A stretch of DNA of 64,000 bases, taken from Nymphaea colorata. Lineage: Eukaryota > Streptophyta > Magnoliopsida > Nymphaeales > Nymphaeaceae. Each line of letters opens with the position of its first letter. Position 1 is the stretch's first letter. This document shows, piece after piece, positions 1 to 12,179 of the stretch. The notes beneath the pieces were generated by a model that saw only the letters and a program-made list of their open reading frames with translations, did no database searches and was not told the DNA's origin. A program made the position numbers and the translations under genes. The stretch is taken from NCBI RefSeq assembly GCF_008831285.2, contig NC_045140.1, forward strand, positions 9,916,505 to 9,980,504. The letters are read 5' to 3'.

Positions 1-152
1 TTTAAGTTATGATGTTACAGAGATGCCAACGCATATGAATTTCACTGAAAGTAATAATCAGAAATATTAATACACCGAGGAATCAGTTTTTCATAAAGTC
101 GAGATCTTTGTTGATTTCTTCCAGAGGCATTTGTGTTTGCAAATGATCAACT
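1..152. repeat. Dispersed duplicate of 34904-35056
   Basis: This block aligns in direct orientation with 34904-35056, with small indels and scattered substitutions. Shared stretches include the region around the words cagaga.gccaacgc, aggaatcagtttttca and gatctttg. It begins at the window edge, so the duplicated block probably extends to the left. No coding potential was recognised in it. Confidence 0.75.
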
Positions 153-999
153 GCTGCTGAAACCAGGCAACCTAACAATCAACAGTGAGAATTTTTATAG
201 CAAATGAAAGAGCACGTAAAAACAGTGGGAGCAACTGTATAGCTAAGCACCGAAAATAGCAACATAGATGATTGATTAAACAGTCACTTTAATTAAGTCG
301 GTTCAATGGTCAATACTAAGACCACAATGAATGCACATTGAAATCCTTTTAGCAGTTCATTTTCATTTTCTTATTCAACTGAATGAAAGGAAAAACCAGG
401 CCGGAACTCTCTTTGGATCAACCATCCAGGTGATGCCTCTGAGAATCAAACCATCAATTAACAGCCAAAACCTAACCCTCCACACTAACTCTCTAGGTGG
501 AAGCCTCATCCAAATAGCCATTGGTTAGGCTCTACCGGTTTCCACAATTGAGAGACGAGACGATAGGAAGAAGGGGCTTCAATCTTAACGAGATGATTCA
601 CAGCAGAAAGAAAAAAGAAAAGGCAGTCAATTTCAGATGTCTAAAAAACGAGCAAACTGAGTGAAGTTTCGAAACATAAAATAGAAACATAACTCCTTTT
701 AACGATGCACAAATGCTTTCGCAAAGGAAAAACGAGAAAGAAAGAAGGGAACAATCTTGACTGTGAGAAAAAGGCAAGATATTAGAAATGTCCAACGACA
801 GAGAGAGAGAGAGAGACGAAAAAGGAACTCCAAAGAGGCGGAAGACCGAGGAAAAAAAGCTGAAACTCCGTCAAGCTGCGCATACAAGAAGAATCGTTTC
901 AGTGGCAGACATTAATCCTACGAACGAGGAGGAAAGCAACAGGAAATCTATCAATCGCATTCAAATGATGCCCTAATCCTTGTTTTTTATGGCATTCAA
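153..999. other. Unassigned intergenic stretch
   Basis: There are only short overlapping open frames on both strands, with no recognisable protein. A short GA run lies near 798-814. The stretch may belong to the body of the CACTA-type element that ends at 1213, but no second terminus was found inside the window. Confidence 0.4.
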
Positions 1000-1213
1000 A
1001 TCCCTTTTCTTCAGTGGCGTGCAACCTACACCTGAATCCATTTTGGATGTGCACTGGTGTTGATAGTATGATACTGTCTTGAAACATAGTGGTGCCAGAT
1101 AATCAAATAAAAAACAATACCTCAATTGGTGTTCTGTGGGCCACACTATAGAAGGGGCTATTCAGTGGCACGTCAGGTACCACGCACCATTGAAGAGGGT
1201 ATTTCTTGTAGTG
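1000..1213 (-). mobile_element. CACTA (En/Spm-like) transposon terminus
   Basis: Read on the minus strand from 1213, the sequence begins CACTACAAGAAATA, the usual terminal inverted repeat start of plant CACTA elements. Inside it lies a repeated subterminal motif: TTCAGTGGC followed by G/A-T/C-G occurs at about 1010 and 1161. The body must lie to the left. The opposite terminus was not seen, so the element is truncated or runs off the window. No transposase was recognised. Confidence 0.5.
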
Positions 1214-2557
1214 CATGCATTAGATATTTTTTTTGCTGTGTGTTGGTTTTTACTCTTCTTTTTTAGTTGGTTGGCTTAATTTGGCATATGATACCGTCTA
1301 CATATTCAAAATTGTGCATAGAACAATGGAATGAAAAAAACAAGTTTTTTTTCTTGGATAAACTGCAGGCATGGGCCTGCCATGTACTCACGTGCTCCCC
1401 CTTTCTTCATTTTCCATATATTCACATGCTTTTACAATCAATCGATTCTATTATCTTCTTTTAACATATTATTTTTTATGCATTGAATATATTTAGTTAA
1501 AAAATGTTCAATATTCCCTACAGCATAATGCACAATTTTTTTTGTGGTTCACGGATCATATTAGGAGACCAATTTTAATATTGGATGTATGTGAGATCTG
1601 TTGTCTTTTTCTACCTTATTTGCAATTCACGGTTTGTTTGCATTGAAGACCTCACTTGAAAAAAGTCTAGTAATTTTCCATTGATGTCCGAGCAGCTAGA
1701 TTCGATCATCATATGAATCAAATGTCAATTCTTGTTCCTTGATGATCTTATTATACATATATTGTCATACTTTAGATGTGTTTGTGAATGATTGCATGTT
1801 GGGTATGTGCATTAATTATGTTGACATTTAATTCATTTTTTTTTTTTGTGGCCCACCCTTCTTTGTACATGGTGGGAAACACTACATTAAACTAGAATGT
1901 GATCATTATTATTTTGTTTGGGATCCATATCTAATTAGTACCGTTGTTTCCTTTGGCTGCTATGCAGTCAGTGAACAGCATAGTGGAGTCACATGAAGTA
2001 CAAAGTTGCACACTTGACCCAGGATAGAATTGTGGGAGCAGTTTATGAAGTTTAAGATGCACCCCACATATATAACCAGTAGACACATTCCATATATGCA
2101 TACTAGACTATGTAAGATTATGGATGTATTTGGGATTTCTATTGGAACAGCTAAATCAGGTAGAACAATGCTTCACCCTATCCCAAATGATAAGTGGGGC
2201 CCACTTAGAGAAAAATGTTTGGAAAGACATGACAATGCATAAACATTTGAGAAGGCAGTTATTGAGATTCAACTCAAGGAGGAGCGCGAATAAAATAAGA
2301 GTTCTAATGAGCCTGTGCTACACCTATGTTCAAAGAATAGTGGGATGGCACAAATGGCACACTAGAAAGAACTACTCCTAAACCTTTTTCAATAGGAGGT
2401 TATATATCGAAATTTCTTGATATAGCACGCGAATGCGCTGAGCTCTATATTCAGATTTTAGACACACAAATTGTTGATTGATATTATTTTGCTTATTTTT
2501 TAGAAAAGGAACCTTTGAACATGGTTGTAGTGGGTCTATTTAGATTCATATTTTTTA

Positions 2558-2627
<70 letters not shown>

Positions 2628-3009
2628 TGCCTGTTTGTCATGCATGAACTTCTTTTTTGATATGGGGAATTAATGAAGGTCATTATTTTATTAATGATTC
2701 AATTTTTGTGCAAGATTAATTCTTTAATTGTGTTTGTAATACTTGGTTTCATGTGCATAATGATGCATCTACTTCTGTAGGATATTAGAGTTAAAGAGGA
2801 TAACCTAGTTATATAGTCATAGATCACTAAGAGAGTTGGAGACGATTTCGAACTTAGTGACGTTTTGATTCTACCATGTGAAGTACTATAGAACAAATGG
2901 TGTTCACTTAACTATAGATATAGACGTGCAATAAGTTTCCTTTGACATATATTAGCAACACACAATTTAATTATTCTGATGGTTGTTTCTTTTTTTATTT
3001 GCTTAGGAT
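1214..3009. other. AT-rich region without recognised genes
   Basis: Short open frames around 2030-2381 carry no family signature I recognise. The region holds a T-run near 1839 and a compound microsatellite at 2559-2623. The sequence directly before the gag start at 3010 might be the element's untranslated leader, but no primer-binding site or LTR edge was found. Confidence 0.4.
2559..2623. repeat. Compound (TG)n(TA)n microsatellite
   Basis: About 8 TG units run directly into more than 20 uninterrupted TA units. It is likely to be length-variable between individuals. Confidence 0.95.
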
Positions 3010-3421
3010 ATGTCTGCTCCAAGTAAGTTAATCTTAGATTTGGCACATATTGGGAACTTGAATGGAGATAACTATGATATATGGTATAGAATGATACAGT
3101 TCACCTTAAAAGAGGTTGAAACCCTTGATGCACTAAGCCACATTATAACTAAATATAAGGGAAATAGTGCATATGCACAAAATGACTCCAAGCTTATAAT
3201 TCATGGAAACATTAAAAATAGTGTGGCTAAAGTTACAATGTTGTGCTCAATCGAAGATGACATCATGTGTCAGTTTGAGCAACGCACTATTGCGAAACAA
3301 AAGTGGCTAGCCCTCAAAGACAGGTTTGGTAGAATATCAACTACTGGACTAAGCTCACTATTAAATTTGACACATATCGCAAATAATACCAACATATTGT
3401 TGGTTAGCATCTCAGAGAGAT
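3010..3421 (+). pseudogene. Copia gag polyprotein, 5' part (truncated)
   Basis: The frame opens at the ATG at 3010 and stays open for about 137 codons of gag-like sequence. It has the N-terminal motif L-N-G-D-N-Y-x-x-W typical of plant Ty1/Copia gag proteins, then a helical segment containing W-L-A-L-K-D-R-F, as in the UBN2-type gag domain. At 3421 gag similarity stops abruptly and satellite repeats begin, so the remaining residues of the open frame, up to 3471, are satellite-encoded. The last 251 bp (3171-3421) recur at 16637-16887 with three mismatches and no indels, and there the gag continues. The two parts therefore look like one element split by a 13.2 kb segment. It is non-functional in its present form. 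Confidence 0.85.
3171..3421 (+). repeat. 251-bp direct repeat, left copy
   Basis: Left member of a pair with 16637-16887: equal length, 3 substitutions by eye, about 98.8% identity. The pair brackets the satellite array and the GST gene. Confidence 0.95.
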
Positions 3422-6400
3422 TTTTTTTTATGATACACTCAGATAAAATCATGTTTACATGGATGCAATAAGCACTCAAGAAAATTAAATGTGGTGACAC
3501 TCCATGAACTAATTTTGTGATAAAAAAGCATTTTTAAAGTATCGACAACGCAACTGCAAGATTTGTTTTATATCACACCCAAGTAAAGTCATGTTTACAA
3601 GGATGCAGTATGCACTCAAAAATTAAATGCGACTACGAGACTGTATGTATTGGTTTTATGTTAAAAATCTGCTTACTAAGAGGTGATAAGGAGTCAAACA
3701 AAAAATCATTCAATAACGCAACTATAAGATTGTTTAAGATACACCCAAATAAAGTCTTGTTTACAAAGACGCGATAAGCACTCAAAAAATTTAAACGCGA
3801 CAACGACACAATGTGGAATGATTTTATGATAAAAGGGCATTTACTAACAGGTGATAAATAGTTAGAAAAAAAATCATGCGATAACACAACTGTTGTATTT
3901 ATTTTATGATACACTCAAATAAAATCATGTTTACATGGGAGTGATAAGCACAAAAAATTATGCGATAACGCAACAACATGATTCATTTAAAGATATACAC
4001 AAGTAAAATCATGGTTACAAGGATGTGATAAACACTCAGAAAAATTAAAAGCGACAATGACACTATATTCACTGGTTTTATGATAAAAATGTCTTAACTA
4101 AGAGGCAATAAGCTGTTAGACAAAATAGGTTTTGATAACATAACTAGAGGATTTGTTTTACGATACTCTCCAATAAAATAGTGTTTACAAGAATGTGATA
4201 AGCACTCAAAAAGACTAAATGAGAAAATGATACTATATGGACTGGTTTTACAATAAAAAGGCATTTACTACGATAAGCAGTCGAGCAAAACAGATCACGA
4301 TAATGCAACAACAAGATTCGTTTCATGATACACTAAAATAAAACAACGTTTAAAAGGACCCGATAAGCATTCAAAAAAATTAAATTCAATAAAAACACTA
4401 TATGGTCTTGATTTACAATAAAAGGCATTTACTAGGAGGCGATAAGTAGTCAGACAAAACAGATTGCGATAACACAACTTTAATATTCATTTTAAGAAAC
4501 ATTCACATACAATTGTGTTTACAAGGTTCCAATAAACACAAAAAATCATTGGATAGTGCAGAGGCAGGATTCATTTTATGATGCACTCAAGTAAAATCAT
4601 GTTGACATAGACATGATAAGCACATCGAATAAATGTAAAGACAACATTGTATGCTGGGTTTTACGAAAAGAAGGTGTTTACTAAGAGGCAATAAAATCAT
4701 TTCTGCAAGGCCTAGAAAAGTACTTGATGAAATTCAATGCAACAATGACAGTGTATTGACTGGTTTTATGATAAAAAGTTGTTTAATGAAAGCAAAAAAT
4801 AGTCGGACAAAATAGATTGCGATAACGCAACTGCAAGATTCATTTCACAATACACCCAAATAGACATGTTTACAAGGATGTGATAAACACAAAAAATCGT
4901 TCGACAATGCAACTGTAGGATTTATTTTATGACACTATATGGACTGATTTTACATTAAAAAAAAGGCATTTACTAAGGAGCGATTACCAGTCAGACAAAA
5001 CAGATTGCAGTAAAACAAAGCAGGTTTCGTTTTACAATACACTCAAATAAAATCGTGTTTATAAAAGTATGATAAGCACTCGAAAAAATTAAATAAGACG
5101 ACATAATATAGACTAGTTTTACAATAAAAAAGTGTCTACCAAGAGGCGATAAGCAGTCAGACAAAACAAATTATAATAACACAACTATATGATTCATTTA
5201 CGAAACACTCAAATAAAATCATGTTTATAAGAATGAGATAATTACTTGAAAAGACTAAATGCAACAATGACATTATATGGATTGGTTGGATGATAAAAAT
5301 GCATTTACTAAGAGCCATTAAGCAGTCTAGAAAAACAAATTGCGATAATGCAGTTGTAGGATTCATTTTTGGATCCATTTAATAAAATAGTGTTTCTAAG
5401 GTTGCAAAAAAAAAAACAAAAAAAAAATCAAATGCAACAACGATTGTATAGACTGGTTTTACAATAAAATGTTTATTAAGAGGTTATAAGTAGTCAGACA
5501 AAAAATCGTGTGATAATGCAACTGTAGGATTTGTTTGAAGTTACACACAAATAAAATATTCTTTACAAAGAAACGATAAGCACTCAGAAAATTTAAATGC
5601 AACAATGATGCTATGTGGAATGGTTTTATGATAAAAATGTGTTTACCACTAGTGATAAACAATCAAACAAAAAATTATGTGATAACAAAACTGAGGATTC
5701 ATTTTATGATACACTTAAATAAAACCATGTTTACATGGATGGATAAGCACTAAAAATTGTGTAACAATGCAATTTCATGATTCATTTGAAGACACAATCA
5801 AGTAAAATCATGTTTACAAGGACATAATAAACACTCAAAAAAATTAAATGTGACAATGATACTACATTCACTGGTTTTACAATAAAAATGCTTACACTAA
5901 AAGGCGATAAGTAGTGAGACAAAATAGATTGCAATAACATAACTATAGGATTTGTTTTACGATACAACGAAATAAAACCATGTTTAGAAAGACGCAATAA
6001 GCATTTAGAATAATTAACTGCAACAAAGACATTGTATGTATTGTTTTTATGATAAAAAGATGTTTACTAATAGACAATAAACAGTCGAACAAAACAGATT
6101 GTGATAACACAACTATAGGATTTGTTTTCCGATACACTCACATACAATATACTCAAATAAAATTGTGTTTACTAAGACACGATAAGCACAAAAAATTGCA
6201 AGTAATGTAACTACAGGACTCGTTTTACGATACACTCAAGTAAAGTTGTGTCTACAAGGACATGAGAAGCACTTAGTGAAATCGTATCTATAACGACACT
6301 GCATGAACTAGTTTTATGATAAAAAGCATTTACTAAGAGGCTACAAGCAATCAGACAAATCAAATTGCGATAATCCAGGATTCATTTTATAATACACTCA

Positions 6401-8168
6401 AATAAAATTGTGATTACAATGACACGATAAACACTCGAAAAAAATAAATACAACCATGACATTGTATGGACTGATTTTACGATAAAAAAGAATTTACTAA
6501 GAGGCGATATGCAGTCAAATAAAAAATGGTGCAATAAGGCTGCAATAAGTATCCACAAAATTAAATGTGACAACCACATTGTATGGATTGCTTTGACAAA
6601 GGTGTTTACTAAGAGCCAATATGTAAGCAGACAAAATAGATTATGAAAAAGCAACTGCAGGATTTTTTTTATGATACACCCTAGTAAAATTGTGTTTGCA
6701 AAGGCACGACAAGCACTCAGAAGAATCAAATGTGATGATGACAATGTATGGGCTGCTTTTACGATAAAAAGACATTTACTAAGAAATGATAAGTAGTCGG
6801 GTAGAATAGATTGTGACAACACAACTACATGATTCGTTTTACGATACACTGAAGTAAAATTGCACATAAAAGGGCACGATAAGCTCTTCAAAAAATTATA
6901 CATAATAATGACATTGTACGGGTTGGCTTTAAGATAAAAATGCATTTACCAAAAGCCAATAAGCAATCGAACAAAACATATTGTGATAACACAACTACAG
7001 GGTTCACTTTAAGAGACACACAAATGAAATCATGTTTACAAAGACATGATAAGCACTCGAAAAAACTCAATGCTACAACGACACTATCTGAACTTGTCTT
7101 ATGACAAAAAGGCATTTACTAAGAGGCAATAAGCAGTCAGACAAAATGGGTTGTAATAATACAATTACAAGATTCATCTTCTGATAGACTCTAGTAAAAT
7201 CATGTTTCCAGGGAGGTGATAAGAACTCAAAAAATTAAATATGATAACTTTACTGTATGAACTGGTTTTATGATAAAATGGCATTTATTACGAGGCAATA
7301 AGCAGATGAACAAAAAATAATGCGATAACACAAATGTAGGATCTGTTTTACGTTACTCTCAAATAAAGTCATGTTTACAAGGACACAATATGCACAACTG
7401 TAGTAAACTGATGTTTACAAGGACCCAATACACACTCAGAAAAATTAAATGCGACAACAACACTATATGGACTGGTTCCATGACAAAAAGGCATTTACTA
7501 AGAGATGATAAGCAGTCAGACAAAACAGATTGTGATACGATCTGACAAAATAGATAGTCATAGTAGGATTTGTTCTGATATAACAAAAACAAAATCATGA
7601 TTAAGAGGATGTGATAAACACTCGAAAAGAATAAATGCAACAACAACACTAAGAGGCAATAAACTATTGAACAAAAATTATTACGATAATGCAATAGTGG
7701 GATTTGTTTAACCATACACTAAAATAAAATCATGTTTTCAAGGACGTGATAAGCGCTCAAAAAAATTAAATACGACAACAAGATTGTATGGATTGGTTTT
7801 GCGATAAAAGGCATTTACTAAGAAGCAATAAGTAGTCGAACAAAATAGATTGCGAAAATGCAACTGTAGGGTTCGTTTTATGGTACACTCAAGTAAAATC
7901 GTATTTACAAAGAGATGATAAGCACTCAAAAAAGTTCAATGCAAAAGCAACAATGTATAAAGGGGTTTGACAAAAAAAGACATTTTTACTAGGAGGCGAT
8001 AAGCAGTTGGACAAAACAAACTATGATAATGCAACCGTAGATTTGGTTTTACTATACATCCAAACAAGATCTTGTTTACAAGAACGCAATAAGCACTTGG
8101 AAAAATTAGATGCGATAATCAAATTTTATCGACGGTTTGACGATAAAAAGGTGTTTACTGAGAGGTGA

Positions 8169-9138
8169 TTTTATTTAAGTGTATGATAAAATGAAACCTG
8201 CAATTGTGTTATCACAATTTATTTTGTTTGACCACTTACCATTTCTTAGTAACTGCCTTTTCATCGTAAACCAGTCCATACAGTGTCATTGTGGCATTTA
8301 ATTTTTTTGAGTGCTTATCACATCCTTGTAAACATAATTTTACTTGAGTGTATAGTAAAATGAATGCTGCAGTTGTCTTATCATAGGATTTATTGTGCTT
8401 ATCGTATGCTTGTGAACATGATTTTATCTAAGTGTATCATAAAATAAATCATGCAGTTGCATTATCACTTCTTAGTAAATGCATTTTCATGATAAATCTA
8501 GTCCATACAACATCGTTGTCGCATTTAATTTTTTCTAGTGCTTATTGCATCCTTCTAAGCACAATTTTATTTAGGTGTATCGTAAAATGAATCACGTACT
8601 TGCATTATCACAATCCGTTTTGTCTGACTGCTTATCGCCAGTTAGAAATGTCTTTTCATTATAAAAGCAGTTCATACAGTGTCTTTGTTGCATTTAATTA
8701 TTTTTTTTGCTTATCACCTCATAGTAAACACCTTTTTACTGTAAAGCCAGGCCATATAGTGTCATTGTTGCATTTATTTTTTTTTATTTCTTATCACGTC
8801 CATTTAAACACGATTTTCCTTGAGTGTTATGTAAAACGAATGCAGCAGCTATATTATTGCATGAATTTTTGTGTTTATCACCCCCTTATAAACACTATTC
8901 TATTTAAGTGTATGGTAAAATGAATCTTGTGGCTTCATTATCGCAATATGTTTTGTTCGATTACCTTTCATCTCATAAAAAACTCTTTTTTATCATAAAA
9001 CCAGTCCATATAGTGTCATTGTTGAATTTATTTTTCTGAGTGCTAATCTAGTCCTCATAAAGACCAAATGAATTCCTGTAGTTGTGTTATCACAACCTGT
9101 TTTGCTTGACTGCTTATTGTGTATGCCTTTTCATTGTA
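8169..9138 (-). repeat. Inverted block 1 of the satellite array
   Basis: Here the satellite reads in reverse complement, with words such as TGCTTATCGC and CATCGTAAACCAGTCCATA. The left junction, GAGAGGTGA to TTTTATTTAAGTGTATG, is a fold-back. The right junction near 9138 returns to forward units. The block is about 970 bp, or 5-6 units. Confidence 0.9.
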
Positions 9139-9355
9139 AAATCATGTTTACAAGGACATGATAAACACAAAAAATTGTGTGATAATGCGGTTAAAGGATT
9201 CATTGTACGATACGCTCGAAAAAATTGAATGCGACAAGAACACTATATGGACTGGTTTTACAATAAAAAGACATTTATTAAGACTTGATAAGCAATTGGA
9301 AAAAATCGATTACGATAAATCAACTACAAGATTCGTTTTACGATAAACTCAAACA

Positions 9356-9626
9356 TAGGGGTGGGCATCGGGCTGGGCCGGGTCGGCCCATCGGCCCCGG
9401 CCCGATATCCCGGGTCCCGGTCCGGTCCGGCCCGACCCAATGGGGGGAAGGGGGGAGAAGGAGAGGGGCAGAGGGGCAGGAGGTGGAGGCGGAGGGGGCA
9501 AGGGGGAAGAAGGAGAGGCGGAGGAAGGAGGAGGGGGGTGGAAGGGGGAAGAAGGAGAGGCGGAGGGTGGGGGGAAGGGGGAGAAGGAGAGGAGGAGGAT
9601 GGGGGACGGGAGGAGGAGGAGGATGG
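9356..9626. mobile_element. GC-rich hAT-like element end in the satellite
   Basis: A strongly GC-rich insert starts TAGGGGTGGGCATCGGGC and continues with repeated CCGGCCCGA-type words, then purine-rich GGAGAAGGAGAGG repeats. Its first ~90 bp resemble the start of the complete hAT-type MITE at 25615-26017. No matching right terminal repeat is present and satellite sequence resumes near 9627, so it is truncated or its right end was deleted. The apparent glycine/arginine-rich open frames here are compositional. Confidence 0.6.
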
Positions 9627-10207
9627 TATAGACCGTATAGACTGGTTTTGCGATAAAAAAAGAGTTTTCTATGAGATGAAAAGTAACCAAACAAAACAGA
9701 TTGCGATAATGAAGTCACAAGATTCATTTTACCATACACTTAAATAGAATAGTGTTTATAAGGGGTGATAAACACAGAAAATCATGCAATAATACAGCTG
9801 CTCAAAAAAATTAAATGCAACAACGAGACTGTATAGACTGATTTTGTGATAAAAAAGCATTTACAAAAAAGCAATAAGTAGTCAAACAAAGTAGGTTGTG
9901 ATAATGCTACTGCAGGATTCTTTTGATGGTACACTCAAGTAAAATTGTGTTTAGAAGATGCAATAAGAACTCGAAAAAGTTAAGTGCGACGACTATATGA
10001 AGGGGTTTGATGAAGAAAAGGCATTTACTAGGAGGCAGTAAGCATCTTGGCAAAACAAATTATGATAACGCAATTGTAGGTCTCGTTTTACTATACACTC
10101 AAATAAGATCACGTTTACAAGGATGCGATAAGCACTTAGAAAAATTAGATGCGATAGTGAGACTTTATCAACCGGTTTGATGATAAAAAGATGTTTAGTG
10201 AGAGGTG

Positions 10208-11147
10208 ATTTTATTTGAGTGTATGGTAAAGGAAAACCTACAATTGTGTTATCGCAATCTGTTTTGTTTGACTATTTATCACCTCTTGGTAAATGTCTTT
10301 TCATCGTAAACCAATCCATGCAGTATCGCTGTTGTATTTAATTTTTTCCAGTGCTTATCATGTCCTTGTAAACATGATTTTACTTGAATGTATCGTAAAA
10401 TTAATCATGCAGTTGTATTATTGTAGGATTTATTGTGCTTAGCATGAGCTTGTGAACGTAATTTTATTTGAGTGTATCCTAAAATGAATGATGTAGTTGC
10501 ATGATTGCTTCTTAGTAAATGTCTTTCTATGATAAATCCAAACCATACATCATCGTTGTTGCATTTCATATTTTCAAGTGCTTATCACAACCTTATAAGC
10601 ACAATTTTATTTGGGTGTATCATAAAATGTATCAAGTACTTGCATTAATAGCAATCCATTTTGTCTGACTACTTATCAACAACTAGTAAATGTCATTTTG
10701 TCATAAAACCAGTTCATACAGTGTCGTTGTTGCGTTTAATTATTCCGACAGCTTATCGCTTCATAATAGATACATGTTTTTTGTAAAGCCAACCAATGTA
10801 GTGTTGTTGTGGTATTTAATTTTTTTTAGTGCTTATCATGTCTATCTAAACACAATTTTGCTTAAGTGTTTTGTAAAACGAATGTTGCAGCTGCATTATC
10901 ACACGATTTTCTGTGTTTATTGCCCCCTTATAAACACGATTAAGTCCAACTACTTTTCACCTCATAGATAACTTCATTTTATCTTAAAACCAGTCCATAT
11001 AGTGTCATTGTCGCATTTATTTTGTCAAGTGCATATATAGTCCTTGTAAACACGATTTTGCTTTAGTGTATCATAAAATGAATTTTTGGAGTTGCGTTAT
11101 TACAATCTATTTTGTCTGTTTATTAGTAAATGCCTTTTCATCATAAA
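10208..11147 (-). repeat. Inverted block 2 of the satellite array
   Basis: A second reverse-complement block of about 940 bp. Its left junction lies exactly 2040 bp downstream of the equivalent junction of block 1, with the same word AGAGGTGATTTTATTT at 8161 and 10201. The right junctions are about 2007 bp apart. Flanking forward units also correspond, so the two blocks are copies of one higher-order segment. Confidence 0.9.
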
Positions 11148-12093
11148 ATTGTGTTCACAAGCACATGATAAACACAAAAAGTTGTGCGATAATGCTGCTA
11201 TAGGAATCATTTTATGATACACACAAAAAAATTAAAAGTGATAATGACACTCTATGGACTGGTTTTACGATAAAAAGGCATTTACTAAGACACGATAAGT
11301 AATTTGACAAAATAGATTATAATAATGCAACTGTAGGATTCATTTTGTGATGCCGTCAAATAAAATCATGTTTACAAGAATGCGATGAGCACTCAAAAAA
11401 GTTAAATGTGACAAGGACAATATATGGATTGGTTTTACGATAAAAAGGCATTTACTAAGAAGTAATATGCAGTCAGACGAAAAACAATTGTGATACCGCA
11501 TGATTCATTTTACGATACACTCAAACAAAACAGTGGTTAGAAAACCATGATAAGAAATAGGAAAAATTAAATGCGACAACAACACTTTATGGACAAGTGT
11601 TGTGATACAAAGGAGTTTACTAAGAGGTGATAAGCAGTCAGACAACACCAACTGCGATAATGAATCTGCAAGATTCATTTTACAATACACTCAAATAAAA
11701 TCATGTTTATAAGGACTAGGTAAGCACAAAAAATTATGTGATAACACAACTGTAAGATTTGTTTTATCATACACTGAAGTAAAATCATGTTTAAAAGGAT
11801 TCGATAAGCACACAAAAAAGTTAAATGCAACAATGACACTGTATGTACTAGATTTATGATGAAAAAGTACTTACAAAGAGGCAATAAGCAGTCAGATAAA
11901 ACAGATTGCGATAAGACAAATGCATGATTCATTTTATGATTCATTCAAATATAATCATGTTTGCGAAAACGTAATAAGAACTCGAAAAAATTAACTACGA
12001 CAATGACAATGTGTAGACTGGTTTTACGATAAAAAGACATTTACTAACAGGCGATAAGCAATCAAACACAAAATCGTGCAATAATGCAATTGC

Positions 12094-12179
12094 AGAAATA
12101 ATTTTACTTTACACTCCAATAAAGTTGTGTTTACAAAGAAATAATTTTACTTTACACTCCAATAAAGTTGTGTTTACAA
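12094..12179. repeat. 43-bp local tandem duplication in satellite
   Basis: The segment AGAAATAATTTTACTTTACA... recurs perfectly with a 43-bp period (starts 12094 and 12137). This is a recent small slip inside the older diverged array. Confidence 0.9.

Noticed and set aside
9285-9747. Glycine/arginine- and proline-rich frames on both strands
   Set aside because: They are translations of the GC-rich transposon end and its purine-rich repeats, open on several frames at once.
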